Position numbers and translations under genes: made by a program. DNA of 6,159 nucleotides, from positions 1,416 to 7,574 of the forward strand of contig DHOI01000074.1 of NCBI GenBank assembly GCA_002409725.1, in the 5' to 3' direction. Under the pieces are notes generated by a model that did no database searches, was not told the DNA's origin, and saw only the letters and a program-made list of their open reading frames with translations. Of this stretch, positions 6,107 through 6,159 are shown one piece after another (within the stretch, counting starts at the first letter, position 1; every line of letters starts with the position of its first letter). The DNA comes from Christensenella sp. UBA5394. GTDB lineage: Bacteria > Bacillota > Clostridia > Christensenellales > CAG-138.

Positions 6107-6159
6107 TTATTGGGGAGTCACATTCTTGCCATCCCTGATCACATACAACGGCGCTTCAT
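6107..6159 (-). CDS. C-terminal tail of an upstream gene of unknown function (runs off the right edge)
   Basis: One minus-strand frame entering from the right edge reads EAPLYVIRDGKNVTPQ and then stops with TAA at 6109-6107, leaving 249 bases before the hydroxylase operon. The 'LYVIRDGK' ending resembles the C-termini of some amidohydrolase-superfamily enzymes (deaminases, dihydropyrimidinase-like proteins), which would suit a purine or pyrimidine catabolism locus. Sixteen residues are too few to assign a family. Another frame has a stop within seven codons of the edge. That this is a real gene end is inference from amino-acid composition and direction. Confidence 0.4.
   Translation of the reverse strand, partial: EAPLYVIRDGKNVTPQ

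Noticed and set aside
6086..6113. Inverted repeat CCAATA / TATTGG as a terminator of the upstream gene
   Set aside because: It has only six AT-rich pairs around a 16-base loop, it overlaps the stop codon, and it has no U-tract after it.

Overview
The window is a stretch of a moderately high-GC genome in which every convincing gene reads on the minus strand. Gene content, strong GGAGG-type ribosome sites and the protein sequences suggest an anaerobic Clostridia-like Firmicute. That assignment is inference; no rRNA or other taxonomic marker is present.

Read in the direction of transcription (right to left), the layout is as follows. (1) At 6159-6107 lies the last ~17 codons of an upstream gene of unknown identity. 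(2) At 6106-5858 is a 249-base leader with a weak promoter candidate, a 13-bp dyad and a compact set of overlapping helices, including an H-type-pseudoknot arrangement. (3) At 5857-2198 is a three-gene operon for a xanthine-dehydrogenase-family molybdenum hydroxylase: FAD subunit, [2Fe-2S] subunit and molybdopterin (Moco) subunit. The first two genes share an ATGA overlap, and the third starts one base after (or overlaps) the preceding stop. (4) At 2058-682 is an NCS2/NAT-family (uracil/xanthine permease type) nucleobase transporter, 139 bases downstream of the Moco subunit and probably in the same unit. (5) At 681-345 is a gene-free stretch crowded with inverted repeats: a 15-bp perfect hairpin and a T-tract hairpin that probably end the operon, then more hairpins inside a ~190-bp region bounded by 9-bp inverted repeats. 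(6) At 344-1 is the N-terminus of the RNA-binding protein Tex, which runs off the left edge.

The working model is uptake of a purine or related N-heterocycle by the NCS2 permease and its hydroxylation by the molybdenum enzyme. Electrons would pass from Moco through two [2Fe-2S] clusters to FAD. The substrate cannot be fixed from sequence; xanthine or hypoxanthine is the default, but the permease is of the UraA-like 'GEN' type, and the Moco subunit appears not to carry the second substrate-binding Arg of mammalian xanthine oxidase at the equivalent position.

The coding part is ordinary. The parts most worth a second look are non-coding: the possible structured leader ahead of the hydroxylase operon, and the multi-hairpin element between the permease and tex. 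No CRISPR array, tRNA, rRNA, insertion sequence or phage gene was seen.
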